Program-made: the position numbers and the translations under genes | Assembly (NCBI RefSeq): GCF_014083865.1 | Contig: NZ_JACEFA010000006.1 | Coordinates: 62,001-126,000 of the forward strand | DNA length: 64,000 bases | Origin: Paraliobacillus salinarum | GTDB taxonomy: Bacteria > Bacillota > Bacilli > Bacillales > Amphibacillaceae | Direction of reading: 5' to 3' | In this document: positions 34,505 through 42,280 of the stretch, piece after piece | Numbering within the stretch: the first letter of the stretch is position 1 | Layout: every line of letters starts with the position of its first letter | Notes under the pieces: generated by a model | The model's input: the letters and a program-made list of their open reading frames with translations, nothing else | The model's database searches: none | Told to the model about the DNA's origin: nothing

Positions 34505-34996
34505 GTGAATATGTTAGATATTATTATTTGGATTTTAATTATTGCGAGTTTTATCTTAAGTTTTGTTGGGATTATCTATCCAATTATTCCTTCTCCACTC
34601 ATGTTGTGGATCGGGTTTGTACTATATTACTTTACATTTGATCCTGAATTCACCTGGATATTCTGGTCATCGATGGCGATTTTAACGATTATACTTATCG
34701 TTTCTGATATTTTTGCCAATGGATATTTTGTTAAAAAATATGGTGGCAGTAAATGGGGAGAACGAGCGGCTGGAGTAGCTGTGATTGTTGGTTCGTTTAT
34801 CATCCCACCATTCGGTATTTTAATCGTCCCTTTTGTGGTAGTCATACTAATTGAATTGATGCAAAAACGAACAGGTAAAGAAGCGATTCGAGCTGCAATT
34901 GGATCATTATTTGGCTTTTTAGGTGGCGTTGTTGCAAAAGTGCTAATTCAATTAATGATGATTGTGTGGTTTTTTGTCTCTATGGCTATTTGGTAA
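34505..34996 (+). CDS. DUF456 family membrane protein
   Basis: A 163-aa protein with four to five hydrophobic helices and glycine-rich turns (FVGIIYPIIPSPLMLWIGF, KKYGGSKWGERAAGVAVIVGSF, AAIGSLFGFLGGVVAK), the pattern of DUF456 (YqgC-like). Function unknown. AGGAG lies 5 nt before GTG 34505 and 11 nt before ATG 34511, so the start is uncertain by two codons. pdxK follows 29 bp later on the same strand. Confidence 0.85.
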   Translation: MNMLDIIIWILIIASFILSFVGIIYPIIPSPLMLWIGFVLYYFTFDPEFTWIFWSSMAILTIILIVSDIFANGYFVKKYGGSKWGERAAGVAVIVGSFIIPPFGILIVPFVVVILIELMQKRTGKEAIRAAIGSLFGFLGGVVAKVLIQLMMIVWFFVSMAIW

Positions 34997-35025
34997 GGTA
35001 GTAGAAGAAAGGTAAGGTGTTTGCT

Positions 35026-35823
35026 ATGAAAGCACGGGTATTAAGTATAGCGGGATCAGCTGCGCAAGGTAGTGCAGGGATTCAAGCAGATTTAAAAACA
35101 TTTCAAGAATGTGATGTGTATGGGATGGCTGCAATTACTGCCATTGTAGCGAATAATAGTAAAACAGAACAAGGAATTTTTATACATGATAAAGAAATAG
35201 TAAGAGCACAGTATGAAGCAGCGTTGGAGCATGTCGGTGTAGATGCCATTAAGACAGGTATGCTTTTTTCAAAAGAACTGATCGAGGAAATTGCAACTTG
35301 GTTACAGGATTGTCCTGCTAAACAGATTGTAGTAGACCCTGTGATGATCGGTAAAATGGGCTCGCAGCTTTTAGCAGATGATGCGATTGCGGTATTAAAA
35401 GAAAATTTGATTCCATTAGCAACAATTATTACACCAAATTTGTATGAGGCAGGAAAACTATTGAATAGAGAAACGTTAATTGGTAATGTTGAAGAAATGG
35501 AAGAAGCTGCAAAAGCGTTGTTTCAATTAGGCTCGAATTATGTGCTAATCAAAGGTGGAGCACTGAAAGACCGAGCCGTTGATGTGTTATATGATGGAGA
35601 AACGTTCACGTATTATGAAAAACCGAGAGTGAACACGATTCATACAAGTGGTGCCGGTTGTAGTTATGCTTCTGCCATAGCAGCCGAATTAGCTAAAGGA
35701 AAAACGATCGAAAAAGCGGTGGGATTAGCGAAAGATTTCGTTCATGCCGCAATAAGTCATGCGCTATCCTTTGGTCGAGGTGTTGGCTCTACTAACCATG
35801 CTGCAAGAAGAAATAATGAATAG
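35026..35823 (+). CDS. pdxK: Pyridoxine/pyridoxal kinase (ThiD-like PdxK)
   Basis: A 265-aa ribokinase-fold enzyme. GVDAIKTGML, VVDPVMIGKMG, TPNLYEAG and the anion-hole HTSGAGCSYASA motif fit the Bacillus PdxK, a ThiD-like kinase that phosphorylates pyridoxal and pyridoxine. The N-terminal loop reads GSAAQGSAGIQAD where relatives have GSDSSGGAGIQAD, a noticeable change at the substrate side. A GTG at 35017 overlaps the AAGGTG ribosome binding site, so the ATG at 35026 is used. Some activity on HMP is possible. Confidence 0.8.
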   Translation: MKARVLSIAGSAAQGSAGIQADLKTFQECDVYGMAAITAIVANNSKTEQGIFIHDKEIVRAQYEAALEHVGVDAIKTGMLFSKELIEEIATWLQDCPAKQIVVDPVMIGKMGSQLLADDAIAVLKENLIPLATIITPNLYEAGKLLNRETLIGNVEEMEEAAKALFQLGSNYVLIKGGALKDRAVDVLYDGETFTYYEKPRVNTIHTSGAGCSYASAIAAELAKGKTIEKAVGLAKDFVHAAISHALSFGRGVGSTNHAARRNNE

Positions 35824-36003
35824 AATTGAATTTAGTTTTTACATAAATTTAAATTTTACAAATAATTAGTCTGATAGCCTTATTTTCTATTGAAATTGAA
35901 ACATTTCATCTGTTCTTTCCGTACGTATGAACATACTAGAATGTAGTTTAGAAATAATGCATAAGTTTCGCTTTCTCTAATACTATATTACTGTTATATT
36001 ATA

Positions 36004-36018
36004 TAGTGTTCAACACTA
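36004..36018. promoter_or_regulatory. Palindrome upstream of the DUF4064 gene
   Basis: TAGTGTT-C-AACACTA, a perfect 15-nt palindrome just after an AT-rich -10-like region (TATATTATATAG). It is placed where a repressor site would lie. Confidence 0.4.
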
Positions 36019-36079
36019 CAAAATTGAACAGACTATATTAAAAAAGATTAATTGTTTTATAAAAAAAGGAGAGATTTCT

Positions 36080-36508
36080 ATGAAACGTACACCAGAAATT
36101 GTTATAGGGATTATTGGTGTAGTTGTTTACGGCTTTACAGCGATTATGGGTGGAACGATGCTTTGGATGAGAGGAAACGAAGCAACAGTTAAATCTATAT
36201 ACGATGATGTAGTAGAGCAAAATCCAGGTCTGGCAATACCAGATTATCAAACATTTCTTGATTCAATGGGGGCAGGTGCAACAATTTTGATTGTTGTTTC
36301 TATTGTAGCTATGCTTTGTGGAATTATCGCTATGATTTTTCTTAAAGGAAATAGCAGACCAAAAGCAGCTGGAATTCTATTCATTACATCTGCAGCAATT
36401 GTGGTAATATTACCACTAGGAATCAGCTCATTTTCATCCGTCTTTTACCTAACAGCAGGTATCATGTCACTAGTAAGAAAACCAAAAGAACCAATCGCAA
36501 CACTATAA
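36080..36508 (+). CDS. DUF4064 family membrane protein
   Basis: A 142-aa protein with four hydrophobic helices (residues about 7-30, 67-90, 97-118 and the C-terminal FSSVFYLTAGIMSLV) and a soluble loop containing the short VKSIYDDVVEQNP segment, consistent with DUF4064. Function unknown. AAAAGGAGAG precedes the ATG. It is monocistronic and closed by a hairpin shared with the convergent nitrilase gene. Confidence 0.8.
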   Translation: MKRTPEIVIGIIGVVVYGFTAIMGGTMLWMRGNEATVKSIYDDVVEQNPGLAIPDYQTFLDSMGAGATILIVVSIVAMLCGIIAMIFLKGNSRPKAAGILFITSAAIVVILPLGISSFSSVFYLTAGIMSLVRKPKEPIATL

Positions 36509-36511
36509 TAG

Positions 36512-36547
36512 AATGGGACATTGGGGTCAGACCCTTTTGTCCCATTT
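36512..36547. terminator. Terminator with GGGTC-A-GACCC core, copy 1
   Basis: Outer stem AATGGGACA/TGTCCCATT (36512-36520 with 36538-36546) and inner palindrome GGGTCAGACCC (36524-36534), ending in TTTT. A close relative follows argF at 52760-52790. Confidence 0.8.
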
Positions 36548-37326
36548 TAGTATATGTCTGGGCGGCGATCATCGAAAATAGGGATGGTTTTTCGTATTGT
36601 ATTTACGTCGGATAAATTGATAGAATCACAGACTATTTCTTCTTCTGTGCCTGCTTGTCTAATTACTTCTCCCCACGGATTAATAATCATCGAATGTCCA
36701 CCAAATGTGTTATTTGGATCTTCTCCAACGCGATTGCAAGCAATAACATAGCACTGATTTTCGATTGCACGAGCAATTAATAGTGCCTTCCAATGATCAA
36801 TCCTAGCCAGTGGCCATTGAGCAACAACAAAAAGCATGGCTGCTCCACTAGTCATATGTGTCTGAATCCATTCTGGGAAACGAATATCATAGCATATCAC
36901 ACCAGCACTTGGTTGATCTTCTATCGAAAATAATCCAGTATCATTTCCTGGTATTAAAAAGGCTTCTTCGTTCATTAATCGGAAAAGGTGTGCCTTGTCA
37001 TATGTTGAAATGAGTTCACCCTTTCGATTTATAACCAACATCGTATTCGATACCCCTTTAGACGTTTGTTTCGCAACAGAACCTCCAACAATATTCACAT
37101 GATAATACTTAGCTAATTGTTTTAAAAACCCAATCGAATCTTTGGCACCTTCATCGGCAATGTCATCTAGTCGATCTAAATCGTATCCAGTAGTCCATAA
37201 TTCAGGAAGAACAACAATGTCGACAGTAGAATCGATTTTTTTAAAATATTGTTCGATGCTCTTCTTGTTTGCTTCCGGTTCTCCAAATACAATATCCATT
37301 TGAAATAAAGCCATACGTAGATTCAT
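36547..37326 (-). CDS. Carbon-nitrogen hydrolase (nitrilase family, omega-amidase-like)
   Basis: A 259-aa cytosolic amidase with the full catalytic set Glu42 (LPELW), Lys111 (DKAHLF) and Cys145 (VICYDIRFPE). The length and motifs match the YafV/Nit2/MtnU branch, which deaminates 2-oxoglutaramate or 2-oxosuccinamate, or in Bacillus 2-oxo-4-methylthiobutyramate in methionine salvage. No methionine salvage genes are nearby, so the exact substrate is open. The ATG has GAGGAG upstream. Confidence 0.87.
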   Translation of the reverse strand: MNLRMALFQMDIVFGEPEANKKSIEQYFKKIDSTVDIVVLPELWTTGYDLDRLDDIADEGAKDSIGFLKQLAKYYHVNIVGGSVAKQTSKGVSNTMLVINRKGELISTYDKAHLFRLMNEEAFLIPGNDTGLFSIEDQPSAGVICYDIRFPEWIQTHMTSGAAMLFVVAQWPLARIDHWKALLIARAIENQCYVIACNRVGEDPNNTFGGHSMIINPWGEVIRQAGTEEEIVCDSINLSDVNTIRKTIPIFDDRRPDIY

Positions 37327-37565
37327 TAGAAAATCAGCTCCTCATATCTATGTAATGTAGTATTATCCCATCATAAGAAAGCGGTGTCAATTGACTCGTT
37401 TGTTAATTTTCCGCTGGATAATCGTGAATATATTTTTTTCAGAGACAATCTATTTCATTTGTATTACAATTGTATTTTTTTGAAAAATGTCACAGTGTTT
37501 TATCGTAGGAAATGGTAGAATGAAAAATAAGAAAATTTAATCATAAAATAGGAAAGGTGATTAAT

Positions 37566-38102
37566 ATGAAGCAAATTCGAACCATCTTGTTTATTGCAGC
37601 AATCTTTGTCATCGGCATAGGGGTTTATATATATATGAATACAGAGGAAAAAGAGGAAGCGACAGAACAGGTAAATGTGAAACAATTAGTTGCAGATTAT
37701 AGTAGTAATCAAACGAGTAAGGAAGCCGCTTCGATTACTTCCGAGCAATTAATTGTCACAACGAGTGATAATAGTGAAAAAGCGTATCAGCTACCAAGTG
37801 ATGAATTTTTTGTTTCGATTGCACCTTATGTTAATACAACACATCCGTGCGCGATTCATAGTTTAACAGGTTGCCAGGGTGAATTAGCAAATGAATCATT
37901 TGATGTTTATATAGAAGATGAGGACGGGAAAGCAGTTGTAGATGAAACGATGGAAGCACAAGCGAATGGATTTATCGATTTATGGTTACCACGTGACAAG
38001 GAATATGATGTATCAATAAGTTATGACGGTAAAGAAACGACTTCAGCTATTTCTACATTCGAAGGTGATAATACGTGTATCACGACAATGCAATTATCAT
38101 AA
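37566..38102 (+). CDS. CueP-family copper-binding protein, membrane-anchored
   Basis: A 178-aa extracytoplasmic protein with an uncleaved-looking N-terminal helix (residues 5-24). The domain has HPCAIHSLTGCQGEL (Cys95, His98, Cys103), FDVYIEDEDG, GFIDLWLPRDKEYDVSI and a C-terminal Cys171 (NTCITTMQL). These are the three conserved cysteines of CueP, which stores copper in the Salmonella periplasm. No copper exporter or copper regulator lies next to it. The ATG at 37566 is preferred over GTG 37557, which overlaps the AAAGGTG site. Confidence 0.85.
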   Translation: MKQIRTILFIAAIFVIGIGVYIYMNTEEKEEATEQVNVKQLVADYSSNQTSKEAASITSEQLIVTTSDNSEKAYQLPSDEFFVSIAPYVNTTHPCAIHSLTGCQGELANESFDVYIEDEDGKAVVDETMEAQANGFIDLWLPRDKEYDVSISYDGKETTSAISTFEGDNTCITTMQLS

Positions 38103-38120
38103 TACACGCCGAGTTGGTAA

Positions 38121-38156
38121 AACAGTTCAGTAGATAAATACTGGGCTGTTTTTTTA
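38121..38156 (+). terminator. Terminator after the CueP-family gene
   Basis: A 12-bp stem with two G-U pairs (AACAGTTCAGTA 38121-38132 with 38139-38150) followed by seven T. Confidence 0.85.
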
Positions 38157-38167
38157 TTTGTTTTATA

Positions 38168-38217
38168 TTGACAAATATATTATATTTGTATATATTGTAC
38201 ATATAATATATATACAA
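38168..38217 (+). promoter_or_regulatory. Promoter and operator of the GntR-ABC operon
   Basis: TTGACA (38168-38173), 17 nt, TATATT (38191-38196): a near-consensus sigma-A promoter. An inverted repeat TTGTATATAT (38186-38195) / ATATATACAA (38208-38217) overlaps the -10 and start site, with TGTACA at its centre. This suits autorepression by the YtrA-type GntR protein encoded just downstream. Confidence 0.75.
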
Positions 38218-38238
38218 TATGAACAGTGAGGTGACACT

Positions 38239-38607
38239 ATGCATATCCTGCTGTCTAACACGAGTAAAGAACCGCTATTTCAACAAATAAAAGAACAAAT
38301 CAAACAACAAATTTATCAAGAAGAATTAAAAGAAGGAGAGGCACTTCCTTCAATAAGGTTACTTGCTAAACAATTGCAAGTAAGTGTTATTACAACAAAG
38401 CGTGCTTATGAAGATTTAGAAAAAGAAGGATTTCTCGTCTCTTCTGTAGGAAAAGGAACCTTTGTTGCAGGCCAGCAACCGCATATTTTGAAGGAAAGAC
38501 AAATACAAGAATTAGAAAATGACTTAGAACAGATCGTTGAAAAAGCCCAACAAATAGGCTTAACGAAGCAAGCGTTTATTGAAAGAATAGATCTATTTTT
38601 TGATTAA
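38239..38607 (+). CDS. GntR-family regulator, YtrA subfamily
   Basis: A 122-aa DNA-binding protein: a winged helix (residues about 10-75, with EGEALPSIRLLAKQLQVSVITTKRAYEDLEKEGFL) and a short C-terminal helical dimerisation tail, the YtrA subfamily layout. It heads an operon with an ABC ATPase and two membrane subunits. YtrA-type repressors usually control such ABC modules, often in response to cell-envelope antibiotics. AGTGAGGTG precedes the ATG. Confidence 0.92.
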   Translation: MHILLSNTSKEPLFQQIKEQIKQQIYQEELKEGEALPSIRLLAKQLQVSVITTKRAYEDLEKEGFLVSSVGKGTFVAGQQPHILKERQIQELENDLEQIVEKAQQIGLTKQAFIERIDLFFD

Positions 38608-38625
38608 CAGAATGGAGGCTTTCAA

Positions 38626-39489
38626 ATGGATGTTATTGAAGTGAGGAATGTTTCTGAGAAGTTGGATCAATTTTGGATAAAAGATTTGAATTTTTCCATA
38701 CCAAAAGGCTATGTGACTGGATTTATTGGTCAAAATGGTAGCGGAAAGACAACCACGATTCAAATGATAATGGATGTGATTCGACCGAAACAAGGAGAAA
38801 TTAAAGTCTTTGGATCATCAAACACAAATTCAGAAATAAAGCAGCGGATTGGATTCGTTTATGATGAGTTGTATATGTATGATAATTTTACCATTAGTCA
38901 TATGTATAAATTCATTGCACCACTATATGAGTCATGGGATGATACACTGTTTGAACGTTATCGTAGCGCATTTGAATTACCAATGAAGCAAAAATTAAAA
39001 ACATTTTCAAAAGGGATGAAGATGAAAACATCACTTCTTTTTGCATTAGCACACGATCCAGAGCTACTCATTATGGATGAACCAACAGCCGGATTAGATC
39101 CCGTGTTCAGGCGAGAGCTAATGGATTTATTACAAGAACTTATGCTTGATTCAGAACGAACAATCTTCTTTTTGACACATATTACAAACGACTTAGATCG
39201 GTTAGCTGATTATATTGTATTTATTGACAATGGACAAATTAAACTACAAAAAAGTATGACCGAGATAGAAGAGGAGTTTCATTTAATAAAAGGAACGAGA
39301 GAACAACTTACTGCCATTGGACGTGATGCTTTCTTGGGAGTACGTGAAACAAAGCAAGGATTTACGGGCCTATTTCAAGGAGATAGCACAACACTTGCTT
39401 CGAACAATCATGAGATGATAGTGGAAAAACCTTCCCTAGAAGATATGATGTATCTGATGAAAGGTAAAAAGGGGTCGTGGCAGCTGTGA
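38626..39489 (+). CDS. ABC transporter ATP-binding protein (YtrB-like)
   Basis: A 287-aa ATPase: Walker A GQNGSGKTT, signature variant FSKGMKMKTSLLFALA, Walker B LLIMDEPTAGLDP and H-loop FFLTH. The SKGM signature in place of SGGQ is common in Ytr/Bcr-type export ATPases. The C-terminal ~70 residues form the usual extra domain. It is co-transcribed with the GntR gene (18 bp gap) and overlaps the next gene by 4 nt. Confidence 0.9.
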   Translation: MDVIEVRNVSEKLDQFWIKDLNFSIPKGYVTGFIGQNGSGKTTTIQMIMDVIRPKQGEIKVFGSSNTNSEIKQRIGFVYDELYMYDNFTISHMYKFIAPLYESWDDTLFERYRSAFELPMKQKLKTFSKGMKMKTSLLFALAHDPELLIMDEPTAGLDPVFRRELMDLLQELMLDSERTIFFLTHITNDLDRLADYIVFIDNGQIKLQKSMTEIEEEFHLIKGTREQLTAIGRDAFLGVRETKQGFTGLFQGDSTTLASNNHEMIVEKPSLEDMMYLMKGKKGSWQL

Positions 39490-40106
39490 AATATTTTCAG
39501 TTAGTGATCGGTCTGTACTGGAAAACGCTCATGCCTTTATTTTTGCTGAATATATTGCTATTTTTCGTTTTGCATTATTTAAATACTTCACCATATGTTT
39601 TGTCGTTGCTTGTAAACTTACTTATGTTTTATTCGGTTGCAGAAAAGCAAGAAAAATTTAAAGCTCAACGGTTTGTATTAAGCTTACCAATTTCAAGATC
39701 GTTTTATGTACTTCTTTACTATGTATTTATCGTACTCTATATTACTTTGCTAGGCTTAGCAATGTGGGGTGGATATGAATTACTGCATATTTTTTCTCCT
39801 GATAGATTTACGATACAAGAGATTGGATCACATGTGTTTGTTTACGCGTTATTTATTATCATGCTAGCAAGTATATTGATCCCATTGTTGTTTCGTTTTA
39901 AACCAGAAACAATTGAAGCTAGAATCGTTGTTTCGCTTACTCTTTTCATTTTTATAATTCTATCCGGTTCAAATCGAAATTTTCTAGTAGATTATTTTTT
40001 ACAAGACCAAGGTAATCTTGTTGGATTAAGTACGGTTTGCATTGCTTCGTTTGTTGTGTCTTTTATAATTTCAAAACAAATAATGGAGAAAAAAGTAGTG
40101 CTTTAA
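39486..40106 (+). CDS. ABC-2 type membrane subunit 1
   Basis: A 206-aa protein with about six hydrophobic helices and no soluble domain of note. It starts at GTG 39486, whose GTGA overlaps the ATPase stop; a GTG at 39477 is too close to AAAGGGG. Contains the motif RFVLSLPISRSFYVLLYY, typical of ABC-2 type permeases after helix 2. It pairs with the next gene as a heterodimeric transmembrane part. Confidence 0.8.
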   Translation: MKYFQLVIGLYWKTLMPLFLLNILLFFVLHYLNTSPYVLSLLVNLLMFYSVAEKQEKFKAQRFVLSLPISRSFYVLLYYVFIVLYITLLGLAMWGGYELLHIFSPDRFTIQEIGSHVFVYALFIIMLASILIPLLFRFKPETIEARIVVSLTLFIFIILSGSNRNFLVDYFLQDQGNLVGLSTVCIASFVVSFIISKQIMEKKVVL

Positions 40107-40124
40107 TGATAGGAGGTAATTCCC

Positions 40125-40793
40125 TTGCAAACAATGCTGATGTTATGGAAAAAAGATTTCTTCATTATGTATAAACTATTTTTAGTGATGTTCGCTGCTA
40201 TATTTCTCTTTGGTGCAATAGGGCAAACGGTTTTATTTATTGTTTATTTCATTATATTATTTTGCTTTTCTATCTTTAGGGAAGATAAAAATAATCGTAT
40301 AAATATTTTTATAAAGAGCTTACCTATAAGTGCAAAAAAGATGGTTTATAGTAGATATGTTTTTTTATTTGTTTCTGTTGTACTATTTATGACACTGTTA
40401 AGGTTAATGAACATGTGGGCCACTATTTCTAGAGGAAAAGGAGCTTCCGCATTTGTTTTTCCATTTCGAATGGAAGATTTTATTTATGCATTTGTTATTG
40501 TAATACTTGTTTTAAGTATTAGTTTACCAATATTCTATCTCTTTCAAAAAAAACTATTATTGGAAGTATTATTGTTTATCTGGTTCGCGCTGTGGGCTTT
40601 TGCTATTTACCAGTCCGGTCAATTCGCTGAAAAACAAACGCAATATGATTTTTTAGAAAGATTAACTTATGGAATATCTGATTGGTTGGAAATGATTATG
40701 CCGTTTTCACCAAGCGTGAGTATGATTGTCGCATTATTATTGTATGGATTTTCTATGTTGCTGACTGAGCAGATCCTCAAGCGTCGCTCATAA
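40125..40793 (+). CDS. ABC-2 type membrane subunit 2
   Basis: A 222-aa protein with about six helices. The motif NIFIKSLPISAKKMVYSRYVF parallels RFVLSLPISRSFYVL in subunit 1, so the two permeases are distant paralogs. The TTG start has AGGAGGT 7 nt upstream. Last gene of the GntR-ABC operon; a terminator hairpin begins inside its final codons. Confidence 0.8.
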   Translation: MQTMLMLWKKDFFIMYKLFLVMFAAIFLFGAIGQTVLFIVYFIILFCFSIFREDKNNRINIFIKSLPISAKKMVYSRYVFLFVSVVLFMTLLRLMNMWATISRGKGASAFVFPFRMEDFIYAFVIVILVLSISLPIFYLFQKKLLLEVLLFIWFALWAFAIYQSGQFAEKQTQYDFLERLTYGISDWLEMIMPFSPSVSMIVALLLYGFSMLLTEQILKRRS

Positions 40794-40809
40794 TAGTGAG
40801 GATTTTTCT
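40773..40809 (+). terminator. Terminator of the GntR-ABC operon
   Basis: A 7-bp stem ATCCTCA/TGAGGAT (40773-40779 with 40797-40803) followed by TTTT. The 5' arm lies in the last codons of the upstream gene. Confidence 0.65.
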
Positions 40810-40896
40810 TTAAAAATCTTTCTCAAAACAAGCTGCAATGTGGTATCTTAAATATAAGCAATTTCTGAAGTGAGCAAAGAAAGAAGGAGCATAAAA

Positions 40897-42000
40897 ATGT
40901 CAAAGATTAAAGTTGGAATTGTTTTCGGTGGTAAATCTGCTGAGCATGAGGTTTCACTCCAATCAGCAAAAAATATTGTCGATGCAATCGATAAATCGAA
41001 ATATGAAGTTGTTTTATTAGGGATAGATAAACAGGGGAAATGGCACATCAATGACCCATCCTCTTATTTATTACATGAAGAAAATCCAAAATTAATTCAA
41101 TTAAATAAAAGTAATCAGCAAGTGGCGGTTGTTCCTGGTGAAGCAGAGGCGCAACTAGTCAATGTGTCAAACGCAAATCCACTTGATCAAGTTGATGTTG
41201 TTTTTCCAATTGTCCATGGAACACTTGGTGAAGATGGAAGTATCCAAGGAATGATGCGCATAGCTAACCTTCCATTTGTCGGAACAGATGTGTTAGGATC
41301 TGCTGTGAGTATGGATAAAGATGTTGCGAAGCGATTGTTACAAGGCGCAGGAATATCAGTTGCTAAAGGAATGACTTTTAGAAAAAGTAAGCAAGATAAG
41401 ATCAATTTTGAAGAAGTAAAAGCAGCGCTAGGGTTACCGATGTTTATTAAACCTGCTAATCAGGGCTCATCTGTAGGAGTTAGCAAAGTGCGTGATGAGC
41501 AAGAATTTTACCAAGGTATGAAAGATGCATTTCAATACGACCATAAAGTTTTAGTAGAAGAGGCAATTATCGGTCGAGAAATTGAATGTGCAGTACTAGG
41601 AAATGAAGATCCGACTGCCTCATTACCAGGAGAAATTTTACCACAGACTGACTTCTATTCCTATGAATCAAAATATATTGATGAAACAGGTGCAGAACTT
41701 GCAGCGCCAGCTGATTTGTCTGAAGCGTTAACCAAAAAAGTACAACAAGCGGCGGTAGATGTATTCCAAACGTTAGATTGTGAAGGAATGGCTCGTGTGG
41801 ACTTTTTCTTACAAGAGAATGGCGAGCTCGTCGTAAATGAAGTCAATACACTTCCGGGATTCACGAAAATTAGCATGTATCCAAGGTTATGGGATATAAG
41901 TGGAATACCATATCCAGAGCTAATTGATCGCTTGATTATGTTGGCGATTGAACGTCACGATCGCAACAATCAACTTAAGAATACAGTGCTAGATGACTAA
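40897..42000 (+). CDS. ddl: D-alanine--D-alanine ligase
   Basis: ATP-grasp enzyme that makes the D-Ala-D-Ala dipeptide for peptidoglycan. The 367 aa include the N-terminal VGIVFGGKSAEHEVSLQSA, PIVHGTLGEDGSIQG, KPANQGSSVGVSK, the FYSYESKYIDETGAE loop and the C-terminal VNEVNTLPGFTKISMYPRL. The Tyr in the SYESKY region agrees with D-Ala-D-Ala (not D-Ala-D-Lac) ligases. AAGGAG precedes the ATG at 40897; a start 27 nt earlier lacks an RBS. No murF follows, unlike in many Bacilli. Confidence 0.95.
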   Translation: MSKIKVGIVFGGKSAEHEVSLQSAKNIVDAIDKSKYEVVLLGIDKQGKWHINDPSSYLLHEENPKLIQLNKSNQQVAVVPGEAEAQLVNVSNANPLDQVDVVFPIVHGTLGEDGSIQGMMRIANLPFVGTDVLGSAVSMDKDVAKRLLQGAGISVAKGMTFRKSKQDKINFEEVKAALGLPMFIKPANQGSSVGVSKVRDEQEFYQGMKDAFQYDHKVLVEEAIIGREIECAVLGNEDPTASLPGEILPQTDFYSYESKYIDETGAELAAPADLSEALTKKVQQAAVDVFQTLDCEGMARVDFFLQENGELVVNEVNTLPGFTKISMYPRLWDISGIPYPELIDRLIMLAIERHDRNNQLKNTVLDD

Positions 42001-42011
42001 TATTAATAGTA

Positions 42012-42046
42012 AGAGATCAAATCAAGAAGCGATTTGATCTCTTTTC
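42012..42046 (+). terminator. Terminator after ddl
   Basis: A perfect 12-bp stem AGAGATCAAATC/GATTTGATCTCT (42012-42023 with 42031-42042), a 7-nt loop and a short T-run. Confidence 0.85.
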
Positions 42047-42072
42047 ATATCTGTTTTGGATGATTTTTTGCT

Positions 42073-42106
42073 AAAAAATGCTCATCTCCGGTTTTGGGAG
42101 ATGAGC
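42073..42106 (-). terminator. Hairpin plus T-run on the minus strand; cap of tandem array 2
   Basis: Stem GCTCATCTCC/GGAGATGAGC (42080-42089 with 42097-42106), followed on the minus strand by six T (42078-42073). It is nearly identical to the cap of array 1 at 3160-3195, including the outer GATTTTTTGCTAAAAAA. No minus-strand gene lies upstream of it here. Confidence 0.75.
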
Positions 42107-42244
42107 TCAGCAGAATATATCGGCGCTCAGCAGAATATATCGGCGCTCAGCAGAATATATCGGCGCTCAGCAGAATATATCGGCGCTCAGCAGAATATAT
42201 CGGCGCTCAGCAGAATATATCGGCGCTCAGCGGAATATATCGGC
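42105..42244. repeat. Tandem array 2: seven 20-bp units
   Basis: The unit gctcagcagaatatatcggc is repeated seven times, the last with one change (cagcgg). Fifteen of 20 positions match the unit of array 1, yet copies within each array are almost identical. The flanking cap is conserved. There are no spacers. It fills the gap between ddl and the GNAT gene. The plus strand is open in all frames, so long open frames running from here into the GNAT gene are artefacts. Confidence 0.95.
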
Positions 42245-42280
42245 GGAAATAATCGAATCACAAAAAGTGGGGGAAATAAA

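Noticed and set aside
42056-42280. N-terminal repeat extension of the GNAT protein
   Set aside because: The in-frame ATG at 42281 with GGGGG upstream gives a normal GNAT N-terminus; the extension is translated repeat.
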